NCBI RefSeq assembly: GCF_029504575.1
Contig: NZ_JAQFII010000001.1
Coordinates: forward strand, 5,897,001-5,961,000
Direction: 5' to 3'
DNA length: 64,000 nucleotides
Source: Streptomyces sp. SPB162
GTDB lineage: Bacteria > Actinomycetota > Actinomycetes > Streptomycetales > Streptomycetaceae
Shown in pieces: positions 16,923 to 25,613 of the stretch. Position 1 is the first letter of the stretch; each line of letters begins with the position of its first letter. Position numbers and translations under genes: made by a program. Under the pieces are notes generated by a model, which had not been told where the DNA came from, searched no databases, and worked only from the letters and a program-made list of their open reading frames with translations.

Positions 16923-17630
16923 ATGCCCGAGCTCGTGTTCTTCTCCGGAACGATGGACTGCGGAAAGAGCACCCTCGCTCTTCAGATCGAGCACAACCGC
17001 TCGACGCGGGGGCTGCAGGGCATGATCTTCACCCGCGACGACCGGGCGGGCGAGGGCGTGCTCTCCTCGCGACTGGGCCTGTCCACCAAGGCGATCGAGG
17101 CCGCCGACGACGTCGACTTCTACGGCTACGTGGTCTCCCACCTGTCGAGCGGCGGCCGCGCCGACTACGTCCTGGTCGACGAGGCGCAGTTCTTCGCACC
17201 CGCGCAGATCGACCAGCTCGCCCGGATCGTCGACGACCTGGGCCTGGACGTCTTCGCCTTCGGCATCACGACCGACTTCAGGACCAAGCTCTTCCCCGGG
17301 GCGCAGCGGCTTGTCGAGATGGCCGACCGCATCGAGGTCCTCCAGGTCGAGGCGTTGTGCTGGTGCGGAGCCCGCGCCACGCACAACGCGCGCACCATAG
17401 ACGGCCAGATGGTCGTCGAAGGCGCGCAGGTCTTCGTCGGCGACGTCAACCGCCCGGCGGGCGAGGTGGGTTACGAGGTGCTGTGCCGCCGTCACCACAC
17501 CCGGCGGATGACGGCGGCGAGTGCTCAGGCCGCGGCGCTCTCCCCGGACGTGCTGCCGGTGGACCAGACCGTGGACCGGGTCGCCGACCGTATGGCCCCC
17601 AGGGCCGGTTTCAGCGGGCCGCGTCGATGA
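16923..17630 (+). CDS. tdk: Thymidine kinase, type II
   Basis: This is a 235-residue salvage enzyme making dTMP from thymidine and ATP. The P-loop is GTMDCGKST (9-17), the catalytic base is E87 in DEAQFF, and the zinc ribbon uses C146, C148, C188 and H191. The C-terminal tail is about 25 residues longer than in many homologues. Its last 20 bases overlap the stop end of the convergent VOC gene. It ends an operon with DUF5998 and the phosphodiesterase. Confidence 0.92.
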   Translation: MPELVFFSGTMDCGKSTLALQIEHNRSTRGLQGMIFTRDDRAGEGVLSSRLGLSTKAIEAADDVDFYGYVVSHLSSGGRADYVLVDEAQFFAPAQIDQLARIVDDLGLDVFAFGITTDFRTKLFPGAQRLVEMADRIEVLQVEALCWCGARATHNARTIDGQMVVEGAQVFVGDVNRPAGEVGYEVLCRRHHTRRMTAASAQAAALSPDVLPVDQTVDRVADRMAPRAGFSGPRR

Positions 17631-18384
17631 CGGTGAAGACGGCGCCCTCGGGGTCGGCCACGGTCGCCAGCCGCCCGTAGCCCGAGTCGCGGGCCGGCTG
17701 GAGCACCCGGCCGCCCAGCTCGACCACCCGGCGGACCGCCGCGTCGGTGTCGGCCACGGCGAAGTACGTCATCCAGTGCGCGCCCCGGTCGCGGGGCAGC
17801 GACGGGCCCACCCCGTGGATCCCGGCCACCGGCCGGCCCTTCAGCCGCAGGGTGAGGTAGTCGAAGTCTGCCGGCCCCTCGTTCTCCGTCTCGTAGCCGA
17901 AGATGTCGGTGTAGAACTTCTCGACGACGGACGACTCGCGCGTGATCAACTCGTTCCAGGCGAGCGTTCCCGGCTCGCCGATGACACCGGCGCCGGGATG
18001 GCGCTGGGCCTGCCAGATCCCGAAGACGGCGCCGGACGGGTCGACGGCCACCGCCATCCGCCCCTCGTGGTCGGCATCCAGCGGGCCGACCCCGACCGTG
18101 CCCCCGCACTCACGGATCAACTCCGCGGTGACGTCCGCGTCGTCGCAGGCCAGCAGCGTGGTCCAGGAGACCGGCAGGTGCCGGTCCTTCGGGCCGTCGC
18201 CGATCCCGGCGATCTGCCGCCCGCCCAACTCGGCCCGGACGTAGGGGCCGAGGTGCTGCGGTCCCTCGTGGAACTCCCACCCGAACAGGGCGCCGTAGAA
18301 CTCCTGGGCCGCGTCCAGGTCGTGGGCCATCAAGCTGACCCAGCAAGGCGTGCCGGGGGAACGCCGACTCGGTACCTCGGTCAT
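17611..18384 (-). CDS. VOC family protein with two glyoxalase-like domains
   Basis: This is a 257-residue protein made of two vicinal-oxygen-chelate modules. Each starts with a strand-helix pattern: WVSLMAHDLDAAQEFYGALF near residue 15 and LAWNELITRESSVVEKFYTD near residue 135. Each ends with a DPSGAVFGIWQ or DPEGAVFTVID strand. The family includes glyoxalases, dioxygenases and antibiotic-binding proteins; the metal ligands are not clear enough to choose. ATG 18384 is selected. The gene overlaps tdk tail-to-tail by 20 bases. Confidence 0.82.
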   Translation of the reverse strand: MTEVPSRRSPGTPCWVSLMAHDLDAAQEFYGALFGWEFHEGPQHLGPYVRAELGGRQIAGIGDGPKDRHLPVSWTTLLACDDADVTAELIRECGGTVGVGPLDADHEGRMAVAVDPSGAVFGIWQAQRHPGAGVIGEPGTLAWNELITRESSVVEKFYTDIFGYETENEGPADFDYLTLRLKGRPVAGIHGVGPSLPRDRGAHWMTYFAVADTDAAVRRVVELGGRVLQPARDSGYGRLATVADPEGAVFTVIDAAR

Positions 18385-18600
18385 GGGAATTACTCTCCTC
18401 GGGGCCGGCGCGCGGGGCATTCGGGGGAGGTGCCGAAGTAGATGGTTCCATCACCGGGCCCGCTGCGCGCCCCGGCCGCGCCGCGTCCAACCCCTAAGTC
18501 CGGAATCATGCCCGTTTTGACGTCCAGCTTCCGTTTCGAGACGGTGGCCGCGCGACGGCGATCACTCGAACGTCCAACGTGCGAGGCCCACAATGGACGT

Positions 18601-19428
18601 ATGAAACCCATTATCGCTGCAGCCGAACTCGTGAGCGAGCTGAGCCGGACCACCGTCCTCGACGTCCGCTACCGGCTCGGCGCGCCTCCCGGCCGTCCCG
18701 AGTACGAGGCGGGCCACATCCCCGGAGCGGTCTACGTCGACCTCGACTCCGAGCTGGCCGGTACGCCCGGCGCGGGCGGCCGCCACCCGCTGCCCGACCC
18801 GGAGGTCTTCGGTGCCGCGATGCGCGCGGCCGGCGTCAGCGCCGACCGCGACGTGGTCGTCTACGACGCCGCCCAGGGCTGGGGCGCCGCCCGCGCCTGG
18901 TGGATGCTGCGCTGGACGGGCCACACCCGCGTGCGGGTGCTGGACGGGGGACTGGCCGCGTGGACCGCCGCCGGGCAGCCGCTGGAGACCGGCACGGCGA
19001 ACCCCGCCCACGGGGACTTCACCCCCGCCGTCGGATCGACGCCGCTGCTGACCGCCGACGACGCGGCGGCGCTGGCCCGTCGCGGCCTGCTGCTCGACGC
19101 GCGGGCCGGCGAGCGCTACCGGGGCGAGGTGGAGCCGATCGACCCCGTCGCCGGCCACATCCCGGGCGCGGTGAGCGCGCCGACCACGGAGAACGTCGCG
19201 GAGGACGGTCGTTTCCTGCCGGCCGAGGTGCTGGCGGCCCGGTTCGCGGAGCTGGGCGCCAAGGACTCCGCCGAGGTCGGCGTCTACTGCGGCTCCGGCG
19301 TCTCGGCGGCGCAGCAGGTGCTGGCGCTGGCGGTCGCGGGCATCCCCGCCGCGCTCTATGTCGGCTCGTGGAGTGAATGGACCGCCGACGCGGACCGTCC
19401 GGTCGCCACCGGTGCCCAGCCGGGCTGA
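18601..19428 (+). CDS. Sulfurtransferase (thiosulfate/3-mercaptopyruvate type), two rhodanese domains
   Basis: This is a 275-residue enzyme with an inactive N-terminal rhodanese domain (about 1-130) and a C-terminal catalytic domain (about 150-275). The active cysteine is C230 in YCGSGVSAAQ. CGSGV(S/T)A lies between the loops typical of mercaptopyruvate and thiosulfate sulfurtransferases, so the donor is open. HIPGA motifs occur in both domains, as is usual. ATG 18601 is chosen; the frame stays open upstream to 18442. It is divergent from the VOC gene and ends at a very strong hairpin. Confidence 0.87.
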   Translation: MKPIIAAAELVSELSRTTVLDVRYRLGAPPGRPEYEAGHIPGAVYVDLDSELAGTPGAGGRHPLPDPEVFGAAMRAAGVSADRDVVVYDAAQGWGAARAWWMLRWTGHTRVRVLDGGLAAWTAAGQPLETGTANPAHGDFTPAVGSTPLLTADDAAALARRGLLLDARAGERYRGEVEPIDPVAGHIPGAVSAPTTENVAEDGRFLPAEVLAARFAELGAKDSAEVGVYCGSGVSAAQQVLALAVAGIPAALYVGSWSEWTADADRPVATGAQPG

Positions 19429-19441
19429 CCCCCGAACGGGT

Positions 19442-19496
19442 CAGGCGGACGGTAAGGGGCGGCGCACCAGGTGCGCCGCCCCTTACCGTCCGCCTG
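19442..19496. terminator. Bidirectional terminator: perfect 26-base inverted repeat
   Basis: Positions 19442-19467 and 19471-19496 are exact inverse complements with a three-base loop. The element lies between the convergent sulfurtransferase and sepH genes, six bases from the sepH stop. The stem is much longer than a typical terminator. Confidence 0.88.
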
Positions 19497-19502
19497 CCGT
19501 GC

Positions 19503-20567
19503 TTATTCCTGCTTCTTGCGGCGGCTGCCGAAGACGATCTCGTCCCAGCTGGGCACCGTCGCCCGGCGTCCGGGCCGGACGCCGTCGGCCTCGGCCTGCC
19601 GGTCCGTGGTGCCGACCAGCCGGTCGCGGTGTCCCGCGACGGCCCGCGGCATCAGGACGTCCGCGTACGCGGAGCCCGCGCCGGTGCTCGCGGCGGGCGG
19701 AGCCGCCTCCTCGACCTCCGGCTCCTCCGGCTGCTCCGCGGGAGCGGTCTCCGGCGGTGCGGACGGCGGCGCCGGTACGACCATGTCGCCGCGGAAGCTC
19801 GGTACCGCCTCCAGCAGGCTGGTCAGCGAGTCCCGGTCCTCTTCGGCGCGCTCGGCGCTGCGCTCCTGCGGCCGGTCGGGGCGCTCCAGCTGCCGCTCGA
19901 GCGCCCGGTCCAGCGGGCGGTCCCTGGGCAGCCGGGCGATCCGCGGCACGAACGGGAAGCTGGGCGGCTCCTTCGAGTCCTGCGGCTCCGGGGTCTCCTG
20001 CTGGGTGGTCTCGCCGATCAGCGCCCGTGCCTCGTCGTCCACGGCTTGGACGAGCCGCCGGGGCGGGTCGTACGTCCAGCTCGCGGAGTGCGGTTCACCG
20101 GCGACCCGGTAGACCAGCAGGACCTCCCAGGTGCCGTCGTCGCGCCGCCAGGAGTCCCACAGGACGGTGTCCTTCTCGGCGCCGCGCAGCAGCAGCCGCT
20201 CCGCGACCGCCTCACCGAGCTGCGGTCCGGCGCTCTCGCCGTGCCGCCGCACCGGGGTCTTCCTGGCGCGCTCGGCCATGAAGGCGCGTTCGGCCAGCAC
20301 CGGACCCTCGAAGCGGCGAACCCGTTCCACCGGGATTCCGGCGGTCTGGGCGACCTCTTCCGCCGAGGCGCCGGCTCGTATCCGTGCCTGGATGTCCCGT
20401 GGCCGCAGGTGGCTCTCGACCTCGATCTGGCCGAGGCGGGCACGGTCATTGCGTACCGCTGCCCGGAGTCGCTCGTCGATGGGGAGCGAATATTCCGTGC
20501 TGTCTGCAGCCTTGAGCACCAGTCGTGTTCCGTCGTTGCTGACGGCCACGACACGCAGTTCGGGCAT
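19503..20567 (-). CDS. sepH: Septation protein SepH, FtsZ regulator
   Basis: This is a 354-residue actinobacterial cell-division protein that stimulates FtsZ assembly during sporulation septation. The N-terminal DUF3071 region (about 1-170) includes a helix-turn-helix (SAEEVAQTAGIPVERVRRFE, about residues 95-115) needed in SepH. A long Pro/Glu-rich disordered linker (about 200-320) follows, then a conserved basic tail ending PSWDEIVFGSRRKKQE. The start is ATG 20567 (MPELRVVAVSNDG); the longer frame upstream is not supported. It is monocistronic, with a 427-base divergent upstream region. Confidence 0.92.
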   Translation of the reverse strand: MPELRVVAVSNDGTRLVLKAADSTEYSLPIDERLRAAVRNDRARLGQIEVESHLRPRDIQARIRAGASAEEVAQTAGIPVERVRRFEGPVLAERAFMAERARKTPVRRHGESAGPQLGEAVAERLLLRGAEKDTVLWDSWRRDDGTWEVLLVYRVAGEPHSASWTYDPPRRLVQAVDDEARALIGETTQQETPEPQDSKEPPSFPFVPRIARLPRDRPLDRALERQLERPDRPQERSAERAEEDRDSLTSLLEAVPSFRGDMVVPAPPSAPPETAPAEQPEEPEVEEAAPPAASTGAGSAYADVLMPRAVAGHRDRLVGTTDRQAEADGVRPGRRATVPSWDEIVFGSRRKKQE

Positions 20568-20994
20568 GGGAACCTCCCGGGTGGTGCCTGCCGACGTCAC
20601 GTGCGTCGCTGCTCCCGTTGGACGAGTGTGGCCTGCCCAGGTGCGGCACGCCACAACCTTGCAGGGTTACCCGGCGTGTCGGGCAGGTGCCGTGACGCGC
20701 CGTTATGGGACGGTGACCAGTTGGCCACTCAGAGTGACCAAACGCGGCACCCCGGGATGAGCACCGCCTTCGGGCTCCCCTCCCGTTTGGGTCCGGGCAA
20801 CCGGACGGGAAGCCGGAGCCAGGATTCGCCACAGTACTCCATTCGGGCCACTGGGGTGGGTTGCGGCGCTGCCGAAGTTCTCCGGTGACAAGGGAGTTGG
20901 GTGGCGAGGGTCACAGATTGTCCGCAAGTGGAACTCCTGCCTTCGCCCATATGTCTCTTCTCTGTGCAAGGAGGATGAGATCGGCTACTCAGGT
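20568..20994. other. 427-base divergent intergenic region between sepH and a membrane protein gene
   Basis: No convincing gene is seen. CGACG-TCACGTG-CGTCG (20592-20608), an imperfectly spaced palindrome with CACGTG at its centre, lies 25 bases upstream of the sepH start. GGAAC (20930-20934) and TCT (20954-20956) resemble SigE-type promoter halves, but their spacing of 19 is too long to trust. AAGGAGG (20968-20974) is a strong ribosome site about 20 bases before the annotated start of the membrane protein. Confidence 0.5.
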
Positions 20995-21807
20995 ATGGAC
21001 ATGGACGAAAAGGACGAGCGCGAGGAATCGCCCCGGCGAGGGCGGCTGGACCTGAGCGTCCCCCAAGTGGCGGGCAGTGCGCTGGCGGCCGTGGCCGCCG
21101 CGCTGCTGGCGTCACAGCTCGGTGTGTACGGGACGATCATCGGCGCGGGTGTGGTGAGCGTCGTGGCCACCGCGGGCGGCACGCTCTTCCAGCACTTCTT
21201 CCGGCGCACCGGCGAGCAGATCCGCACGGTCTCCACCCGGCACCTGCCGGGGTCCGTGCCGGGCACGGATCCGGGAGCGCGGGCCGGCTCCACCCGGATG
21301 ATGCAGGAGCCGCCCCCACCGGGCGAGCCGGATGACGGCCGGCCCGACGGGCAGTACGGCGAGGCGACCGTGCACGGCAGGGCCAAACGCGGCCGGCGCA
21401 AGTCGGCGATCGGCGCCGTCGTCGTCTTCGTGCTGGCGATGGGCACCGTCACGTCGATCGAACTGGCCAGCGGCTCCGAGCCGTCGGTCCAGCAGGTGTT
21501 CGACGGCGGCGGCTCGCACGGCGATTCACCGGCGAAGCAGCCGAGCGGCCCGGCCTCCGATCCGGCCGGCACCCCGGGTGGCACGCCCACGCCCGAGCCG
21601 TCGACGACCCGCGGGTCCTCGTCGCCGTCGCCGACCCCGTCGGACAGCGGCGGCGCCACGCCCACGCCGACGCCCGATGCGAGCGGCACCCCCTCGCCGG
21701 GCGGCAGCCCGGGCACGGACACGCCGACGACCCCGGATCCCGGCCACTCCTCGGAGGGCGGCGAGGCCGGTACGGGCGGCAGCGCGTCTCCCGGCGCCCA
21801 GGGCTGA
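20995..21807 (+). CDS. Membrane protein with Pro/Ser/Thr-rich extracellular tail, unknown function
   Basis: This is a 270-residue protein of unknown role. A short charged N-terminus (MDMDEKDEREESPRR) precedes a hydrophobic segment at about 24-60 (one or two helices). A hydrophilic loop of about 70 residues follows, then a second membrane helix at about 137-155 (SAIGAVVVFVLAMGTVTSIELA), and finally a 110-residue tail rich in Pro, Ser, Thr and Gly. The tail suits a wall-spanning spacer. The start is uncertain: ATG 20995 and 21001 are both possible, and the best Shine-Dalgarno lies 20 bases upstream. It sits alone between sepH and the lactone oxidase. Confidence 0.65.
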   Translation: MDMDEKDEREESPRRGRLDLSVPQVAGSALAAVAAALLASQLGVYGTIIGAGVVSVVATAGGTLFQHFFRRTGEQIRTVSTRHLPGSVPGTDPGARAGSTRMMQEPPPPGEPDDGRPDGQYGEATVHGRAKRGRRKSAIGAVVVFVLAMGTVTSIELASGSEPSVQQVFDGGGSHGDSPAKQPSGPASDPAGTPGGTPTPEPSTTRGSSSPSPTPSDSGGATPTPTPDASGTPSPGGSPGTDTPTTPDPGHSSEGGEAGTGGSASPGAQG

Positions 21808-21832
21808 GCGCCGGGGACGCGCGGGGCCCGTC

Positions 21833-23161
21833 CTACGCGCCGAGCACCCGGCGCAGGTAGTCGTTGCCGAAGAGCCGCTGCGGGTCCAGCCGGTCGCGCA
21901 GGGCGGTGAACTCGCCGAACCGCGGATAGACCCCGGCGAAGTACTCCGCGTCACGGGTGTGCACCTTGCCCCAGTGCGGCCGGCCCTGGTGCGCCGTCAT
22001 GATCTTCTCGGCGGCGGTGAAGTACTCCTGGTAGCGGCTGCCCCGGTACATGTGGACGGCGATGTACGCGCTGTCACGGCCGGAGGCGGTGGACAGGGTG
22101 ATGTCGTCGGCGGGCGCGATCCGCACCTCCACGGGGAAGCTGATCCGCAGCCCCGAGGACTCGACCATCGCCTTGAGTTCGCGGATCGCCCCGACCGCCG
22201 CCTCGCGCGGCACCGCGTACTCCATCTCCACGAACCGCACCCGGCGCGGGCTGGTGAAGACCTTGTACGCGATGTCGGTGTACGTACGGGCGGACAGCGC
22301 GCGGCTGGAGACCTTCGCGATGCCGGGGATGGTGCCGGGAGCGGCTCTGCCGAGCGCGCAGACGGCCTGGAACAGGCCGTTGGACAGCAGCTCGTCGTCG
22401 ATCCAGCCCTTCACGGGGGAGAGCGGCGCGCGGGGGCCCTGGCTGCGGTTGTTGCGCTTGGTGTTGCAGCTGTCGGTGTGCGGGAACCAGTAGAACTCGA
22501 AGTGCTCGTTCTCCGTCGTCAGCTGGTCGAACTCCGCCATGACCCGGTCGAAGGGCATCGGCTCCTCGCGGGCGGTGAGCAGGAAGAGCGGTTCGACCGC
22601 GAAGGTGATCGCGCTGATCACCCCGAGGGCGCCGAGACCGAGCCGGGCCGCCGCGAAGACGTCGGCGTTCTCCTCGGCGGAGCAGGTCAGTACCGATCCG
22701 TCGGCCAGGACCAGTTCCAACCCCTTGATCTGGGCGGATATCGACCCCGAGTCACGGCCGGTGCCGTGGGTGCCGGTGCTGGTGGCGCCCGCCACCGTCT
22801 GCTCCATGATGTCGCCCATGTTGGTCAGCGACAGGCCCTCGGCGGCGAGCGCCGCGTTCAGCTGGTGCAGCGGAACGCCGGCCTCCACGGTGATCGTGCC
22901 GCGCTCGCGGTCGATCTCGCGGATGGCCGCCAACCGGTCCGGCCGGATGAGGACCCCGCCGGTGGCGGCCGCGGCGGTGAACGAGTGCCCGGTGCCCACG
23001 GCCTTCGCCGTCAGCCCGTCCTCGGCGGCCCTGCGGACGGCGGCGGACAACTCGTCCACCGAGGCCGGCGACACGCTGCGCCGCGGCTGGGAGGTGACGT
23101 TCCCCGCCCAGTTACGCCACGCCTTCCCGTCGGTTCCGTTCATCGTGCTCGTCGTGCTCAT
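21833..23161 (-). CDS. FAD-binding oxidoreductase, D-arabinono-1,4-lactone oxidase family
   Basis: This is a 442-residue oxidase of the vanillyl-alcohol-oxidase flavoprotein family. The N-terminal FAD domain includes VGTGHSFTAAAAT, where the histidine is the usual covalent FAD attachment site, and GATSTGTHGTG. The C-terminal ALO domain (about 190-440) ends with DPQRLFGNDYLRRVLG, typical of aldonolactone or alditol oxidases. The substrate is not decided. The ATG at 23161 has GGAGG about 12 bases upstream and lies inside the end of the MFS gene (50-base overlap), so the two are translationally linked. Confidence 0.85.
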   Translation of the reverse strand: MSTTSTMNGTDGKAWRNWAGNVTSQPRRSVSPASVDELSAAVRRAAEDGLTAKAVGTGHSFTAAAATGGVLIRPDRLAAIREIDRERGTITVEAGVPLHQLNAALAAEGLSLTNMGDIMEQTVAGATSTGTHGTGRDSGSISAQIKGLELVLADGSVLTCSAEENADVFAAARLGLGALGVISAITFAVEPLFLLTAREEPMPFDRVMAEFDQLTTENEHFEFYWFPHTDSCNTKRNNRSQGPRAPLSPVKGWIDDELLSNGLFQAVCALGRAAPGTIPGIAKVSSRALSARTYTDIAYKVFTSPRRVRFVEMEYAVPREAAVGAIRELKAMVESSGLRISFPVEVRIAPADDITLSTASGRDSAYIAVHMYRGSRYQEYFTAAEKIMTAHQGRPHWGKVHTRDAEYFAGVYPRFGEFTALRDRLDPQRLFGNDYLRRVLGA

Positions 23162-24362
23162 GCGTACGCGGCCCCTCCTGCTCCGGCGCCGGCCGCAGCC
23201 GGCGGAACCCCAGGACTGCCACCACCACGGCGAGTGCCCCGGCGGCGGCCGGTACCGCGAACGCCGCCTGTGCCCCCGACGAGTCGATCACCCACCCGGA
23301 GACCGAGGCTCCGAGAGCCACGCCGACCGTGATGCCGGTGCTCACCCACGTCATGCCCTCGGTCAGCTTCGCGCGCGGTACCAGCTGTTCGACCAGGGCC
23401 ATGGTGATGACCATCGTCGGTGCGATGGACAGGCCCGCGACGAACAGCGCTACGGCCAGGAACCACAAGTTTCCGACCAGTAGGAGCGGGATCATACTCA
23501 CAGCCATCACGCAGACCCCCACCAGGAAGCCCCGGGAGGCGGGCCCTTTCAGCCGGAACAGGCCGAAGGCCAGCCCCGCGACACAGGAGCCGAACGCGTA
23601 CACCGCGAGGACCAGGCTGGCCGCGGCCTTGTGGCCCAGCTCGTCGGCGAAGGCCACCGTCGTCACCTCGACCGATCCGAAGATCGCGCCCGTGCAGGCG
23701 AAGGTGGCCACGAGCACCTGCAGTCCCGGGGAGCGCAGCGCCGAGCCCGCCACGTGGGAGGCGGTGGGGTGCGGGACCGGTTCCGTCGAGCGCTGGGCCG
23801 TCAGCAGGAAGGTGCCGACCGCGAGGAAGAACGCCGCGAGCAGCGGGCCGGCCTCGGGGAACCAGACGGTGCACAGCCCGATCGACAGGATGGGGCCGAC
23901 GATGAAGCAGACCTCGTCGACCACCGACTCGAAGGAGTACGCGGTGTGCATCGCGGGGGTGCCGTGGTGGATCACCGCCCAGCGGGCCCTGACCATCGCG
24001 CCCAGGCTCGGGGTGGCGCCGGCCATCACGCAGAAGACGAAGAGCGTCCAGTCCGGCGCGGCCCACGCGACACACGACAGCAGGCCCGCCACCGCCATCA
24101 CCGTGGTCGCGGCCGCCGGCCGCAGCACACGGCGCTGCCCGTAGCGGTCGACCAGTCGGGACACCTGCGGGCCCATCACCGCGCCGGACATCGCGAGTGT
24201 CGCGGAGAGCGCTCCCGCCAGTCCGTAGCGGCCGGTGACCTGGGAGATCATCGTCACGATGCCGATGCCCAGCATCGAGAGCGGCAGCCGGCCGACGAAT
24301 CCCGCGGCCGAGAATCCCTTGGTCCCAGGTGCTGCGAAGATCGCGCGATACGGGCTGGACAC
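23112..24362 (-). CDS. MFS transporter
   Basis: This is a 416-residue major facilitator with about twelve hydrophobic helices. The loop between helices 2 and 3 reads SRLVDRYGQRRVLRP, the MFS A-motif variant. The charged tail EGPRTHEHDEHDERN is disordered. GTG 24362 is chosen because GGAG lies five bases upstream; GTG 24368 is also possible. The substrate is unknown, and export is more likely than import given the drug-efflux-like sequence. It is first in an operon with the lactone oxidase and divergent from the ferrochelatase gene. Confidence 0.83.
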   Translation of the reverse strand: MSSPYRAIFAAPGTKGFSAAGFVGRLPLSMLGIGIVTMISQVTGRYGLAGALSATLAMSGAVMGPQVSRLVDRYGQRRVLRPAAATTVMAVAGLLSCVAWAAPDWTLFVFCVMAGATPSLGAMVRARWAVIHHGTPAMHTAYSFESVVDEVCFIVGPILSIGLCTVWFPEAGPLLAAFFLAVGTFLLTAQRSTEPVPHPTASHVAGSALRSPGLQVLVATFACTGAIFGSVEVTTVAFADELGHKAAASLVLAVYAFGSCVAGLAFGLFRLKGPASRGFLVGVCVMAVSMIPLLLVGNLWFLAVALFVAGLSIAPTMVITMALVEQLVPRAKLTEGMTWVSTGITVGVALGASVSGWVIDSSGAQAAFAVPAAAGALAVVVAVLGFRRLRPAPEQEGPRTHEHDEHDERNRREGVA

Positions 24363-24477
24363 GGGCACTCCACGGCGTCGTCGCCGGTGTCGGTAAGGAT
24401 TGTGGCGGTCCTCCACAGGTTACGTGGCGGCGCAATCGCTTTTTCGGTCGTCGCGCACCAATGGCAGGATCGGACCC

Positions 24478-25605
24478 ATGTCCGATCACCACGAGGCCGG
24501 TCCTTCGGCCGGCCCCTATGACGCGCTGCTCCTGCTGTCCTTCGGCGGCCCGGAGGGACCCGACGACGTCGTCCCGTTCCTGGAGAACGTCACCCGCGGC
24601 CGAGGCATCCCGCGCGAGCGGCTGAAGGAGGTCGGGCAGCACTACTTCCTGTTCGGCGGGGTCAGCCCGATCAACGCCCAGAACCGCGAGCTGCTCGCCG
24701 CGCTCCGCGAGGACTTCGCCGGGCACGGCCTCGACCTGCCGGTCTACTGGGGCAACCGCAACTGGGCGCCGTACCTGGTCGACACGCTGCGCGAGATGAC
24801 CGACGACGGGCACCGCCGCATCCTGGTGCTCGCCACCAGCGCCTACGCCTCCTACTCGGGCTGCCGCCAGTACCGCGAGAACCTGGCCGGCGCCCTCGCG
24901 GAGCTCGCGGCCGAGGGCCGTCCCGTGCCGCGCGTCGACAAGCTGCGGCACTACTTCAACCACCCCGGCTTCGTGGGACCCATGACCGACGCGGTCCTCG
25001 CCGCGCTGGACGAACTCCCCGCGGACGTCAGGGCCGGCGCCCACCTGGCGTTCACCACGCACTCCATCCCGACCGCCGCCGCCGACACCTCGGGCCCGGT
25101 GGAGGGCCACGGCAACGGCGGCGCCTACGTGGCGCAGCACCTGGACACCGCGAAGGTGATCGCCGACGCGGTACGGGAGGCGACCGGCACCGAGCACCCG
25201 TGGCGGCTGGTCTACCAGTCGCGCAGCGGCGCCCCGCAGATCCCGTGGCTGGAGCCGGACATCTGCGACCACCTCGCGGAACAGCACGCGAGCGGCGCGC
25301 CCGCCGTCGTCATGGTGCCGATCGGCTTCGTCTCCGACCACATGGAGGTCAAGTACGACCTCGACACCGAGGCGGCCGACCGGGCCGCCGAGCTGGGGCT
25401 GCCGGTCGCGCGGGCCGCGACCGTGGGGGCCGACCCCCGGTTCGCCGCCGCCGTGCGCGACCTGGTGCTGGAGCGGGCTGCGAAGGAGCGCGGCCTGGCG
25501 CCGCGGGCCTGCACGCTGGGCGCGCTCGGCCCGAGCCACGACGTCTGCCCGGCGGGCTGCTGCCCGTCCCGGAGCCCCAAGCCCGCGGTCGCGGGCATCG
25601 ACTGA
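24478..25605 (+). CDS. cpfC: Ferrochelatase (coproporphyrin ferrochelatase)
   Basis: This is a 375-residue enzyme inserting Fe2+ into a porphyrin. Actinobacteria use the coproporphyrin-dependent haem pathway, so the substrate should be coproporphyrin III. The ferrochelatase core begins YDALLLLSFGGPEGPDDV, and the metal-site histidine is in LAFTTHSIPTAAA. The C-terminal tail has cysteines in CTLGALG and DVCPAGCCPS, the pattern of actinobacterial ferrochelatases that carry a [2Fe-2S] cluster. The start is ATG 24478. IMPase follows nine bases later, probably in the same transcript. Confidence 0.92.
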   Translation: MSDHHEAGPSAGPYDALLLLSFGGPEGPDDVVPFLENVTRGRGIPRERLKEVGQHYFLFGGVSPINAQNRELLAALREDFAGHGLDLPVYWGNRNWAPYLVDTLREMTDDGHRRILVLATSAYASYSGCRQYRENLAGALAELAAEGRPVPRVDKLRHYFNHPGFVGPMTDAVLAALDELPADVRAGAHLAFTTHSIPTAAADTSGPVEGHGNGGAYVAQHLDTAKVIADAVREATGTEHPWRLVYQSRSGAPQIPWLEPDICDHLAEQHASGAPAVVMVPIGFVSDHMEVKYDLDTEAADRAAELGLPVARAATVGADPRFAAAVRDLVLERAAKERGLAPRACTLGALGPSHDVCPAGCCPSRSPKPAVAGID

Positions 25606-25613
25606 GGAGAGCC

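Noticed and set aside
20930..20956. SigE-type promoter (GGAAC...TCT)
   Set aside because: The spacing of 19 bases is outside the usual 16-17, and the sequence is otherwise unremarkable.
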